Shown here: piece after piece, positions 9,384 to 17,223 of the stretch | Layout of the letters: every line of letters begins with the position of its first letter | Numbering within the stretch: position 1 is the stretch's first letter | Assembly (NCBI GenBank): GCA_900317405.1 | Contig: ONGP01000031.1 | Location: 1-40,903 of the forward strand | Reading direction: 5' to 3' | Length of the DNA stretch: 40,903 nt | From: an uncultured Prevotella sp. | GTDB lineage: Bacteria; Bacteroidota; Bacteroidia; Bacteroidales; Bacteroidaceae | Translations under genes and position numbers: made by a program | The notes under the pieces: generated by a model | What the model was told of the DNA's origin: nothing | Database searches by the model: none | What the model saw: the letters and a program-made list of their open reading frames with translations, nothing else

Positions 9384-11317
9384 TAAGCATCCTGAACAGA
9401 ATAAGACGTAAGCTGTCGCTGAAGCTTAGTTTCGGCATCATGCTGTTCCTGATAGCGGTGTTCATCGTGTCGCTGGGCATACTGTTTATACGTTCGCGCC
9501 AGATGGTGAGAGACGAGGCGATGAGTCGCGCCGAACAGGAACTGGACAACATTGTGATGCGTGTGAACGGAATGATGAACGAGGTGGAGACAGCCACGAT
9601 GACAGCCGAATGGCACCTGACTGACGACCAGTTGCAGCCCGACTCGCTGCTCTACTTCGCGCGTCGCATAGTATCCATGAACCCCAACTTCGACGGCTGT
9701 TCGATATCAATGGAACCCAACTACTTCCCGCAGATAGGTCGCTGCTTCTCGGTATACGCCTACCACAAAGGCGACTCGGTGGTGGCTAATTTTGAGGATC
9801 CGTATGAATACTTCGACAAGGTGTACTATAAGACTCCAGTGATGCTGGGCAAACCCAGTTGGGTTGAAGCGTACGCTGAGGATATCACCGGTAAGGTATC
9901 TGAAGAGTTCGACGATCTGATAGTATCGTTCGGAGTGCCCCTGTATAATAGTAAGCGCAATGTGATAGGAGTGATATCCACCGACCTGTCGATGCCTTGG
10001 TTGTCGGAAGTAATATCTGCCTACAAACCTTATCCCAACGCATACAGCATAATGCTGGGGGCCGACGGACAGTATCTGATACATCCCGACACCGCTAAGC
10101 TGATGAAGAAGACGATATTCAGCGATGCTGATACCAAGAACAATCAGGACCTGATAACACTGGGCCACGACATGGTATCGGGCAACTCGGGCATGCTGTC
10201 GGTAAACATTCGCGGCAAGCAGTGTCTGGTGTTGTATAAGTCGCTGAAACGAGCGCCTTGGAGCATTGCACTAGTGTGCCCAGAGAGCGACATCCTGGCT
10301 GGTTACACCAAGCTGCTCTTTATACTGATACCACTGCTGGTGTTCGGACTGCTGGTGATACTGGCATTCTGTCTGAACGTGATAACATCGATGGTTACGC
10401 CTATCAACGAGCTTACTGACAAGCTGAGTTACATAACCCACGGTCACTATGACGAGCCGATAGAGCGTACAACCCGTCGCGATGTGATAGGACGACTGCA
10501 GAACAACTTTGCCGAGATGCAGGAGTCGCTGTCGAAGCAGATAAACAGTCTGCAGGAGGTGAATACTGCCACCGAGAAGTTGAACAACGAGCTGGCAGAG
10601 GCCAGCGCAGAGGCACGCAAGGCCGACGAGAGCAAGATCGAATTTCTGAAAGACGTTACGCACCAGATACGCACTCCGCTAAACATCATCAACGGATTTA
10701 CCCAGGTGTTGCGCGACGATGCTGAGGCGTTGCCGAAGGAAGAGGTAGAGACCATAGTAGACACCATGCAGACCAACGCCATCAACATGAACCGAATGAT
10801 TAACATGTTGCTGGTAGCGGCTAATTCGGACAAGAACGTTAAGATAAACGTGATGGAGGAGGTGAATGTGCACGAGCTGGTAGAGACGATGGTGTATCTG
10901 TATGCCAACAATCCTCCATACACGGTTGATCTGATTACCGATGTGCGACTGCTTGACACGTTTACCGTAAAGAGCAACCGCGAGTTCCTTGGCAAGGCTC
11001 TGGTAGAGCTGCTGTACAACGCCAAGAAGTTTACCACCGACGGCCACGTAAAACTTACGGTAAGAGCTGTGGGCATCACAGTGGTGTTTGTTGTTGAGGA
11101 TACTGGGCCTGGTATCAGCGAAGAGACTCAGGCCAGGTTGTTCGACAACTTTGAGAAGGGTAATATCTTCGATGAAGGACTGGGTATGGGACTGCCCACG
11201 TGCCGACAGATGATACGAATGATTGGCGGCGAGTTGAAGTTTGATGCTACATATAAAGAGGGATCACGATTCATAGTTGTAATCCCCAACTCGCGTGGCG
11301 AAGTAGAGTTACGTTAA
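9380..11317 (+). CDS. Cache-HAMP sensor histidine kinase
   Basis: 645 residues. A membrane segment at about 16-37 is followed by a double-Cache periplasmic sensor (signature VSFGVPLYNSKRNVIGVIST), a second membrane segment at about 311-337, HAMP, a coiled coil, and HisKA with acceptor H428 in VTHQIRTPLN. The ATPase domain has an N box (ELLYNAKKF), G1 (EDTGPGIS), F box (LFDNFEKG) and G2 (GLGMGLPTCRQM). It is complete but carries no receiver domain, and no response regulator gene lies nearby. It overlaps the preceding pseudo-kinase gene by four bases and is its paralogue. The Cache family binds small molecules such as amino acids or carboxylates; the ligand here is unknown. Regulation of the uronate operon just downstream is possible but only by proximity. 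Confidence 0.93.
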   Translation: MISILNRIRRKLSLKLSFGIMLFLIAVFIVSLGILFIRSRQMVRDEAMSRAEQELDNIVMRVNGMMNEVETATMTAEWHLTDDQLQPDSLLYFARRIVSMNPNFDGCSISMEPNYFPQIGRCFSVYAYHKGDSVVANFEDPYEYFDKVYYKTPVMLGKPSWVEAYAEDITGKVSEEFDDLIVSFGVPLYNSKRNVIGVISTDLSMPWLSEVISAYKPYPNAYSIMLGADGQYLIHPDTAKLMKKTIFSDADTKNNQDLITLGHDMVSGNSGMLSVNIRGKQCLVLYKSLKRAPWSIALVCPESDILAGYTKLLFILIPLLVFGLLVILAFCLNVITSMVTPINELTDKLSYITHGHYDEPIERTTRRDVIGRLQNNFAEMQESLSKQINSLQEVNTATEKLNNELAEASAEARKADESKIEFLKDVTHQIRTPLNIINGFTQVLRDDAEALPKEEVETIVDTMQTNAINMNRMINMLLVAANSDKNVKINVMEEVNVHELVETMVYLYANNPPYTVDLITDVRLLDTFTVKSNREFLGKALVELLYNAKKFTTDGHVKLTVRAVGITVVFVVEDTGPGISEETQARLFDNFEKGNIFDEGLGMGLPTCRQMIRMIGGELKFDATYKEGSRFIVVIPNSRGEVELR

Positions 11318-11345
11318 CGTTTGAGTGAGAAAAAAATGCCACATC

Positions 11346-11378
11346 ATTGCGCGTTTAACGAAAAAAGATGTAACTTTG
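11346..11378 (+). promoter_or_regulatory. Promoter of the uronate transport operon
   Basis: -7 TAACTTTG lies at 11371-11378. The -33 is weak (ATTG at 11346-11349, spacer 21). Predicted transcription starts around 11385, about 15 bases before the ATG at 11401. Confidence 0.6.
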
Positions 11379-11400
11379 CGCCAAAATTCAACTAACGTCA

Positions 11401-12762
11401 ATGGAACAAGTATTCAGTTATATCATCAGTCTTGGTGCATCTGTGATGATGCCGATACTATTCACCATCATCGGACTCTGCATCGGACTGAAGTTCGGAA
11501 AGTCGCTAAAGTCAGGACTTTACGTAGGTGTGGGATTTGTTGGTCTGGGCATAGTTACAGCCCTGTTGACCAATAACTTCGGTGGTCCGCTTAGCGAGAT
11601 TTCACGACTATATGATCTACAGCTTGGTGTGTTTGATATGGGATGGCCCGCTGCTGCAGCTGTGGCCTACAACACCGCCGTGGGTGCACTCATCATCCCC
11701 ATCTGTCTGGGTGTGAACTTCCTGATGCTCATCACCAAGACCACGCGTACAGTAAATATCGACCTGTGGAACTACTGGCACTTCGCCTTTATCGGTGCGG
11801 TGGCATATTTCGTGATGGACCAGAGTCTGGCGTGGGGATACTTCGCTGCTATCGTGTGCTACATCAACACACTGGTGATGGCCGACCTGACTGCACCTAA
11901 GTTCCAGAGTTACTACGAGGGTATGGAGGGTATCTCGATACCACAGCCGTTTGTGCAGAGCTTCACCCCGTTTGCCATGCTGGTGAACAAGGGACTGGAT
12001 ATGATTCCCGGATTCTCTAAACTCGACATCGATGCCGAAGGATTGAAGAAGAAGTTCGGTGTGCTGGGTGAGCCACTGGTGCTGGGTGTGATAGTAGGTG
12101 CGCTGATAGGTGCACTGGCACAGATGGACATCAAGAAGATACTGTTTCTTGGTGTGACGATGGGTGCTGTGATGGAACTCATCCCACGTATCACCAAACT
12201 GTTTATCGACGGACTGATGCCTATCTCGGAGAAGACTCAGGAGGTGGTAAAGAAGAAGTTTAATGGCAAGAAGGTATATATAGGTATGTCGCCAGCGCTG
12301 GTGATAGGACACCCCACAACGCTGGTGGTATCGCTGCTGCTGATACCCGTGACGCTGGGTCTGGCCGTAATACTGCCAGGCAACGAGTTTCTGCCGCTGG
12401 CATCGCTGGCAGGCATGTTCTACGTGTTTGTGATGGTGCTGCCATATACCAAGGGTAATGTGGTAAAGACCTTTATCGTGGGACTGGTAGCGCTGGCCAT
12501 CGGACTGTGGTTTGTGACTGATATGGCCCCTGCATTTACCCAGGCCGCCCATACCGTATTTGAGCAGACTGGCGATAATGCCGCCAAGATACCCGAGGGA
12601 TTCGAGGCTGGAGCACTCGACTTTGCATCGAGCCTGTTCGGATGGACAATCTACAAGTGTGTGAACAATCTGCAGTGGGTAGGTATGGGTGTGCTCACAG
12701 TGTTTACTGCTGCTATGATGTGGTGGAACCGCAAGCGTATCATTGCCGACGAGAAAAAATAA
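11401..12762 (+). CDS. Galactitol-type PTS IIC-like permease without PTS partners
   Basis: 453 residues, highly hydrophobic with about eleven membrane segments. The N-terminal half ([20 protein letters not shown]), the [10 protein letters not shown] loop and the [14 protein letters not shown] segment resemble EIIC of the GAT family (GatC). In enteric bacteria GatC imports galactitol and needs GatA, GatB, HPr and enzyme I for phosphorylation. No such gene is present here, and Bacteroidetes generally lack a full sugar PTS. I infer that it acts as a PTS-independent permease. Its neighbours, KduI and an ExuT-like carrier, suggest uronate-derived substrates. It is the first gene after the promoter at 11371, and kduI follows after 13 bases. 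Confidence 0.8.
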   Translation: MEQVFSYIISLGASVMMPILFTIIGLCIGLKFGKSLKSGLYVGVGFVGLGIVTALLTNNFGGPLSEISRLYDLQLGVFDMGWPAAAAVAYNTAVGALIIPICLGVNFLMLITKTTRTVNIDLWNYWHFAFIGAVAYFVMDQSLAWGYFAAIVCYINTLVMADLTAPKFQSYYEGMEGISIPQPFVQSFTPFAMLVNKGLDMIPGFSKLDIDAEGLKKKFGVLGEPLVLGVIVGALIGALAQMDIKKILFLGVTMGAVMELIPRITKLFIDGLMPISEKTQEVVKKKFNGKKVYIGMSPALVIGHPTTLVVSLLLIPVTLGLAVILPGNEFLPLASLAGMFYVFVMVLPYTKGNVVKTFIVGLVALAIGLWFVTDMAPAFTQAAHTVFEQTGDNAAKIPEGFEAGALDFASSLFGWTIYKCVNNLQWVGMGVLTVFTAAMMWWNRKRIIADEKK

Positions 12763-12775
12763 AAACAACAACAAT

Positions 12776-13750
12776 ATGAAGAAATCAGTATTTACACTTA
12801 TGCTTATGGGATGCGCGCTGGGAGCAATGGCTCAGCAGCACGTAAGTTTCCAGACAGCATGCCATCCTGAGGATGTGAAGCACTACGACACCAAGACGCT
12901 GCGCGAGCGCTTTGTGATGGAGAAGGTGATGGTGGCCGACGAGATCAACCTCACTTATTCGCACTACGATCGCTTTATCTTTGGTGGCGCAATGCCCGTA
13001 AACAAGACCTTGAAGCTCGAGAACTTCTCGGAGCTGGGACTGGACGTGGATCCAGGTATCAAAGACAAGTATTTCCTGTATAATCGCGAAATCGGCGTGG
13101 TAAACTGCGGCGAGGGCGATGGAGTGGTGATCGTAGACGGTAAGGAGTATGCACTCTCGCCCAAGGAGGCCCTGTACATCGGTCGTGGTCATATAGCCAA
13201 GGGTAAGGATGTGAACAAGGAGGTGCTGTTCCGCTCGAAGGACGCCAAGAAGCCTGCCAAGTTCTATCTGAACTCGGCCACAGCCCACCAGCACTACAAG
13301 ACCCAGTGGGTGACACTCGACGGACGTAAGGGTTCGCTGAAGGCTGCCGTTTGGGGACCAGTGGGAAGTCTGGAGGAGTGCAACAACCGCACAGTATACA
13401 AGCTCATCGTGAACGACGTGCTGGAGGAAGGCCCTTGCCAGTTGCAGTTGGGACTGACCCAGCTTAACCCAGGTGCTGCATGGAACACCATGCCACCTCA
13501 CACCCACGGTCGTCGCATAGAGGCTTACTATTACTTCAACCTGCCTCAGGAGCAGACCATCGCTCACATCATGGGCGAGCCCCAGGAGAGTCGCGTGGTT
13601 TGGTTGCACAACGAACAGGCCATCATGAGTCCTGAGTGGAGCATGCATGCAGCCGCAGGTACTTACTACTATACCTTTATATGGGGTATGGCCGGCGAGA
13701 ACCTGTACTATAACGACAAAGACAATATACCCGTTATCGACATTAAGTAA
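12776..13750 (+). CDS. kduI: 5-keto-4-deoxyuronate isomerase with an export signal
   Basis: KduI converts 5-keto-4-deoxyuronate (from pectate or other unsaturated uronides) to 3-deoxy-hexodiulosonate. The ATG at 12776 gives 324 residues and begins [20 protein letters not shown], a Sec signal peptide with an AMA-Q cleavage site; the family is normally cytoplasmic and about 278 residues long. The body is typical ([12 protein letters not shown]). The metal ligands are H242, H244, E249 (HTHGRRIE) and H291. Their spacing of 2, 5 and 42 is the same as I recall for E. coli H196, H198, E203 and H245, so the extra 46 residues are all N-terminal. It sits between two permease genes. No KduD or KdgK/KdgA lies in the window. 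A periplasmic isomerase is inferred; a lipobox is not seen. Confidence 0.93.
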   Translation: MKKSVFTLMLMGCALGAMAQQHVSFQTACHPEDVKHYDTKTLRERFVMEKVMVADEINLTYSHYDRFIFGGAMPVNKTLKLENFSELGLDVDPGIKDKYFLYNREIGVVNCGEGDGVVIVDGKEYALSPKEALYIGRGHIAKGKDVNKEVLFRSKDAKKPAKFYLNSATAHQHYKTQWVTLDGRKGSLKAAVWGPVGSLEECNNRTVYKLIVNDVLEEGPCQLQLGLTQLNPGAAWNTMPPHTHGRRIEAYYYFNLPQEQTIAHIMGEPQESRVVWLHNEQAIMSPEWSMHAAAGTYYYTFIWGMAGENLYYNDKDNIPVIDIK

Positions 13751-13752
13751 CT

Positions 13753-13780
13753 CTAAATTATCAATTATCAATTCTCAATT
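13753..13780. repeat. AT-rich heptad array A (4 x 7 bases)
   Basis: Four contiguous 7-base units (on the minus strand AATTGAG, AATTGAT, AATTGAT, AATTTAG) fill most of the gap between kduI and the MFS gene. It has the same period and unit count as the arrays at 17194, 26733, 27565 and 31484. Confidence 0.85.
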
Positions 13781-13785
13781 TAAAA

Positions 13786-15243
13786 ATGACCCCTGTACAA
13801 ACAACTAAAATGTCCAACTTCCGTTGGGTAATCTGTGCGCTGCTATTCTTGGCAACCACAGTAAACTATATGGACCGTCAGGTTCTTTCGCTAACCTGGA
13901 AAGATTTTATTGCTGTAGATTTCCACTGGACCGATGCCGACTATGGTACTATCACGGGACTCTTCTCGCTGTTCTATGCCATCGCCAATCTGTTCTCGGG
14001 TAAGTTTATCGACTGGATGGGTACCAAGAAGGGTTACCTCATCGCCATCTTTGTATGGAGCACAGGTGCTGTGATGCACGCTGGCTGCGGATGGGTAGCC
14101 ATGAACTGGGAAGGCTACGACAGCATAGAGGCCCTGCGCATGGTGCAGGCCGGTAGCGATGCAGCTGTAGCTATTGCCACCATTTCGGTATGGCTGTTCC
14201 TCTCGTGTCGTATGATCCTGGCCGTAGGTGAGGCTGGTAACTTCCCTGCAGCCATCAAGGCCACAGCTGAGTACTTCCCCAAGAAGGACCGTGCATTCTC
14301 TACCTCTATATTTAATAGTGGTGCATCGGTAGGTGCGCTGGCTGCTCCTGCCACTATCCCCCTGTTGGCTCGCGCCTGGGGATGGGAGATGGCCTTTATC
14401 ATCATCGGTGTGCTGGGTTATGTATGGATGGGCCTGTGGATGTGGCTCTATGAGAAACCCCGCAAGAACAAGTTTGTGAATCAGGCCGAGCTGAACTATA
14501 TCGAGCAGGACAACGATCTGGCCGAGTGCCAGAATCGTGAGGAGGCTAAGGAAGAGAAGGCTATCCCATTCCTGAAGTGCTTCGGCTATCGTCAGACATG
14601 GGCATTCCTGGTAGGTAAGCTGATGACTGATGGTGTATGGTGGTTCTTCCTGTTCTGGGCTCCTGCATACTTCAGCGATCAGTATGGCTATACCTCTGAT
14701 TCGGCTATGGGTATCGCACTTATCTTCACTCTGTATCTCATCGTGACCGTTTTGAGTATCGGTGGTGGTTATCTGCCTACATACTTTGTGGACAAGAAGG
14801 GCATGAACCCATATCTGGGCCGTATGCGTGCCATGTTGATATTCGCTTGTTTCCCAGTGTTGGGGCTGTTGGCTCAGCCTCTTGGCGCCTATAGCGCTTG
14901 GTGGCCAGCCATCCTGATTGGTCTGCTGGGCGCAGGTCATCAGGCTTGGAGTGCCAACCTGTTCTCAACCATCGGCGACATGTTCCCAAAGAGCACCATC
15001 GGTACTATCGTAGGTCTGGGCACCATGACTGGTGGATTCGGCTCGATGGCCATCAACATGGGTTCGGGTAAGTTCTTTACCTGGGCTGCAGCTCAGGGCG
15101 AAGCTTTCCAGTTCTTCGGTTTCGAGGGCAAGCCTGCTGCCTATATGGTAGTGTTCTGCATCTGCGCCGTGGCCTATCTGATAGGCTGGTGCATAATGAA
15201 GGCTCTGGTACCAAAGTACAAGCCAATCGTAGTAGAAGACTAA
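13786..15243 (+). CDS. ExuT-like hexuronate MFS transporter
   Basis: 485 residues with twelve predicted membrane segments. The start region (TVNYMDRQVLSLTW), the SGKFIDWMGTKKGY loop and AVGEAGNFPAAIKATAEYFP are hallmarks of the anion:cation symporter branch that includes ExuT hexuronate carriers. It is the last gene of the operon with the IIC-like permease and kduI, and is followed by a terminator at 15250. It probably imports galacturonate, glucuronate or the KduI product across the inner membrane. An internal ATG at 13810 is an alternative start; the first one was kept because it lies just past the repeat. Confidence 0.9.
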   Translation: MTPVQTTKMSNFRWVICALLFLATTVNYMDRQVLSLTWKDFIAVDFHWTDADYGTITGLFSLFYAIANLFSGKFIDWMGTKKGYLIAIFVWSTGAVMHAGCGWVAMNWEGYDSIEALRMVQAGSDAAVAIATISVWLFLSCRMILAVGEAGNFPAAIKATAEYFPKKDRAFSTSIFNSGASVGALAAPATIPLLARAWGWEMAFIIIGVLGYVWMGLWMWLYEKPRKNKFVNQAELNYIEQDNDLAECQNREEAKEEKAIPFLKCFGYRQTWAFLVGKLMTDGVWWFFLFWAPAYFSDQYGYTSDSAMGIALIFTLYLIVTVLSIGGGYLPTYFVDKKGMNPYLGRMRAMLIFACFPVLGLLAQPLGAYSAWWPAILIGLLGAGHQAWSANLFSTIGDMFPKSTIGTIVGLGTMTGGFGSMAINMGSGKFFTWAAAQGEAFQFFGFEGKPAAYMVVFCICAVAYLIGWCIMKALVPKYKPIVVED

Positions 15244-15249
15244 AAAATA

Positions 15250-15278
15250 AAGCCTCTCCAAATCGGAGGGGCTTTTTT
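15250..15278. terminator. Bidirectional terminator between the MFS and nitroreductase genes
   Basis: A 10-base-pair stem with one wobble (15250-15259 with 15265-15274), a 5-base loop and T runs on both strands. It lies between two convergent genes. Confidence 0.85.
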
Positions 15279-15279
15279 G

Positions 15280-16044
15280 TTACATTTTCCACAGCAGTAT
15301 GGTGTGGGGCAGAAACCCTTGGCGTACTAAGGTTTTGATCAGTTCTTGCGACATCGCCTCATTGTCTTTACGGGTGTAGCGGATATCCGTAAATATTTGG
15401 GCAAGCGTCTCTTTGTTGTTGATCTTGACAAACTCCTTGTTCTCCTCAAGATTCTCCTTGTAATTATAATAGGTGTCGATATCAGCACCCAGATAGTCCT
15501 GATACGTCTCCTGATGCACAAAACTCTCCAGCGGCAGGCGGTCGCTCTGAGCAGGCTCCTCATCGGGCCAACCAACGGTGAGTGTGGCCACTGGCATAAC
15601 GAGTTTTGGCAACTGCAGTGTGTCGATTATCTGTTGTGGCTGATAGACGGTGGTGCCCAGATAGCAGTATCCCAGTCCCTCTTCGTCCATCAGGTTGCAC
15701 AGAGTCTGTGTGTAGAGCAGAGCATCGGTGGCGGCATTGATGTACGACAGGAAATTGTCGTAGCCAGGTTCGGCATTGCGGCACTTGGCCCAGAAACTGG
15801 TGCGGTTGAAGTCGGCACAGATAGTAAGCACCACAGGAGCCTCTTTCACCATCGGCTGATTGAAATGTGCAGGCGAAAGCTTTGCTTTCATCTCGGCCGA
15901 ACGGGTAACAACCACGCTATATAGTTGCAGGTTTCCCATCGTCTGGGTGCGTGCGGCCTCGTTCATCAATCGGTTAAGCAGCTCGTCGCTAACATCCTGC
16001 TGGGTGTATTTGCGGATGGTTCGTCGTGTCAATAAATTCTTCAT
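15280..16044 (-). CDS. Nitroreductase-family FMN protein
   Basis: 254 residues. The N-terminus, LLTRRTIRKYTQQDVSDELL, carries the RRTIRKY phosphate-binding signature of FMN nitroreductases. Mid-chain ATDALLYTQTLCNLMDEEGLGYCYLG matches the helix and strand that follow in the family (NfsA/FRP-like), and VATLTVGWPDEEP is the usual strand before the C-terminal extension. It is expected to be a cytoplasmic NAD(P)H-dependent reductase of quinones or nitro compounds; the natural substrate is unknown. It is monocistronic and divergent from the NrdJb-like gene. Confidence 0.88.
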   Translation of the reverse strand: MKNLLTRRTIRKYTQQDVSDELLNRLMNEAARTQTMGNLQLYSVVVTRSAEMKAKLSPAHFNQPMVKEAPVVLTICADFNRTSFWAKCRNAEPGYDNFLSYINAATDALLYTQTLCNLMDEEGLGYCYLGTTVYQPQQIIDTLQLPKLVMPVATLTVGWPDEEPAQSDRLPLESFVHQETYQDYLGADIDTYYNYKENLEENKEFVKINNKETLAQIFTDIRYTRKDNEAMSQELIKTLVRQGFLPHTILLWKM

Positions 16045-16093
16045 ATCTCTTAATTTTGCTTATAAAATTCTGATATTCTGTAATATTTGGTTG

Positions 16094-16101
16094 CAAAAAT
16101 A
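16094..16101 (-). promoter_or_regulatory. -7 box of the nitroreductase promoter
   Basis: On the minus strand the sequence reads TATTTTTG, matching TAnnTTTG, about 50 bases before the start codon. No clear -33 TTTG is seen. It lies close to the divergent promoter at 16124. Confidence 0.5.
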
Positions 16102-16123
16102 CTAATTATTCGTGAATTTTGAC

Positions 16124-16131
16124 TAACTTTG
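16124..16131 (+). promoter_or_regulatory. -7 box of the NrdJb-like / folB operon promoter
   Basis: TAACTTTG matches the -7 consensus 19 bases before the ATG at 16151. The -33 is not recognisable. The two divergent -7 boxes are only 22 bases apart, so the two promoters must share upstream DNA. Confidence 0.55.
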
Positions 16132-16150
16132 CACGCAAAAATTATAGGTT

Positions 16151-16843
16151 ATGGAAGAAAACTTGCGTAGTGAACTCGTTCAACGTATAGCTCACGAACT
16201 AACATCGATCGGCCAGAAATCAGATAATTCGATCACAGAAGAGCAGATTTCGGGTATCCTCGATAAGTGTCTGCAGTCAGTCAAGGCTGCCGATGCCGAG
16301 TTGGTATTGAGTCTGGCTGGTCAGGCCATCGACATATTCCAGCAGGGTTTGCGTCCTGATGTCACCGAGGTTCGTCCGCAGGTGTTGGAGTGTGATGTGG
16401 TACGTTTCCAGAACAACCGCGAAAAGTGGGTGGCTCTGGTGGGACTGCTCAATGGCTATCCATACGAGATATTTACCGGACTGGCTGACGACGAGGAGGG
16501 TATAGTACTGCCCAAGAACGTAACCACTGGTAAGATAATCAAGCAGGTTAATCCAGATGGCTCAAAGCGCTACGACTTCCAGTTTGAGAACAAGCGTGGT
16601 TACAAGACCACTGTTGAGGGACTCTCGGAGAAGTTCAACCCCGAGTATTGGAACTACGCCAAACTCATCTCGGGTGTGCTGCGCTATCGCATGCCTATCG
16701 AGCACGTCATTAAGCTGGTTGCATCGCTCTCGCTCAAGGATGAGAGTATCAACACGTGGAAGACTGGCGTGGAGCGAGCTCTGAAGAAGTACGCTCCAGG
16801 TGCACACGAGGAAGCTGACGAAGCGATGAACGTTGAGGATTAA
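16151..16843 (+). CDS. NrdJb-like class II ribonucleotide reductase C-terminal domain protein
   Basis: 230 residues. The core (VLECDVVRFQNNREKWVALV, then GYPYEIFTG and later NPEYWNYAKLISGVLRYRMP and INTWKTGVERALKKY) matches the C-terminal domain of adenosylcobalamin-dependent ribonucleotide reductase. In Pseudomonas this domain is a separate protein, NrdJb (about 230 residues), that works with the catalytic NrdJa. Here it stands alone: no catalytic alpha domain is present before or after it in the window. Its N-terminal ~70 residues are helical and unrecognised. It may serve a class II enzyme encoded elsewhere or have become an independent regulator. It is the first gene of a run with folB, with a four-base gap if folB starts at GTG 16848. 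Confidence 0.65.
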   Translation: MEENLRSELVQRIAHELTSIGQKSDNSITEEQISGILDKCLQSVKAADAELVLSLAGQAIDIFQQGLRPDVTEVRPQVLECDVVRFQNNREKWVALVGLLNGYPYEIFTGLADDEEGIVLPKNVTTGKIIKQVNPDGSKRYDFQFENKRGYKTTVEGLSEKFNPEYWNYAKLISGVLRYRMPIEHVIKLVASLSLKDESINTWKTGVERALKKYAPGAHEEADEAMNVED

Positions 16844-16847
16844 AGAA

Positions 16848-17213
16848 GTGAAGCTGGAGGGATATATATTTCTGAGCAATGTGCGCTTTTATGCCTTCCA
16901 TGGGGTGATGCCCCAGGAGACAAAGGTGGGTGGCGAGTTCCTGGTAGATCTGCGCGTGGGTTATCCTATCGCCGATGCTATGCAGAGCGACGAGGTGGCC
17001 GATACGCTGAACTATGCAGAGTTGTATCAGCTGGTTAAGCGCGAGATGGAGATACCATCGAAGTTGCTCGAACATGTGGCTGGCCGTATCGCCCGTGCTA
17101 TCGGCGAGCAGTTCCCGAAGGTTTCGTCAATACATTTAAAGATAACAAAGAAGAATCCCCCCATGGGTGCCGACTGCGATGGGGCAGGGGTGGAATTAAG
17201 AATTGAGAATTAA
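16848..17213 (+). CDS. folB: Dihydroneopterin aldolase
   Basis: 121 residues from GTG 16848. This start is preferred over TTG 16833, which would overlap the previous gene, because the protein then begins MKLEGYIFLSNVRFYAFHGV as its Bacteroidetes relatives do. FolB cleaves 7,8-dihydroneopterin to 6-hydroxymethyl-dihydropterin and glycolaldehyde in folate synthesis. Visible family features are RFYAFHGVMPQE, the conserved DTLNYAELYQLV segment, LLEHVAGRIA, and the lysine-containing LKITKKNPPMGADCDGAGVE near the end. The last six codons and the stop codon are made of the heptad repeat array at 17194, so the C-terminus (ELRIEN) is repeat-derived. It is cytoplasmic. Confidence 0.93.
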   Translation: MKLEGYIFLSNVRFYAFHGVMPQETKVGGEFLVDLRVGYPIADAMQSDEVADTLNYAELYQLVKREMEIPSKLLEHVAGRIARAIGEQFPKVSSIHLKITKKNPPMGADCDGAGVELRIEN

Positions 17214-17221
17214 GAATTTAG
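17194..17221. repeat. AT-rich heptad array B (4 x 7 bases)
   Basis: Units AATTAAG, AATTGAG, AATTAAG and AATTTAG follow each other without gaps. They encode the folB C-terminus and its TAA stop, and end two bases before the GTG start of the amidase gene. Confidence 0.88.
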
Positions 17222-17223
17222 AG

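Noticed and set aside
11325-11576. Short plus-strand frame overlapping the start of the IIC-like gene
   Set aside because: It overlaps the promoter and the real gene in another frame and has no protein-like composition.
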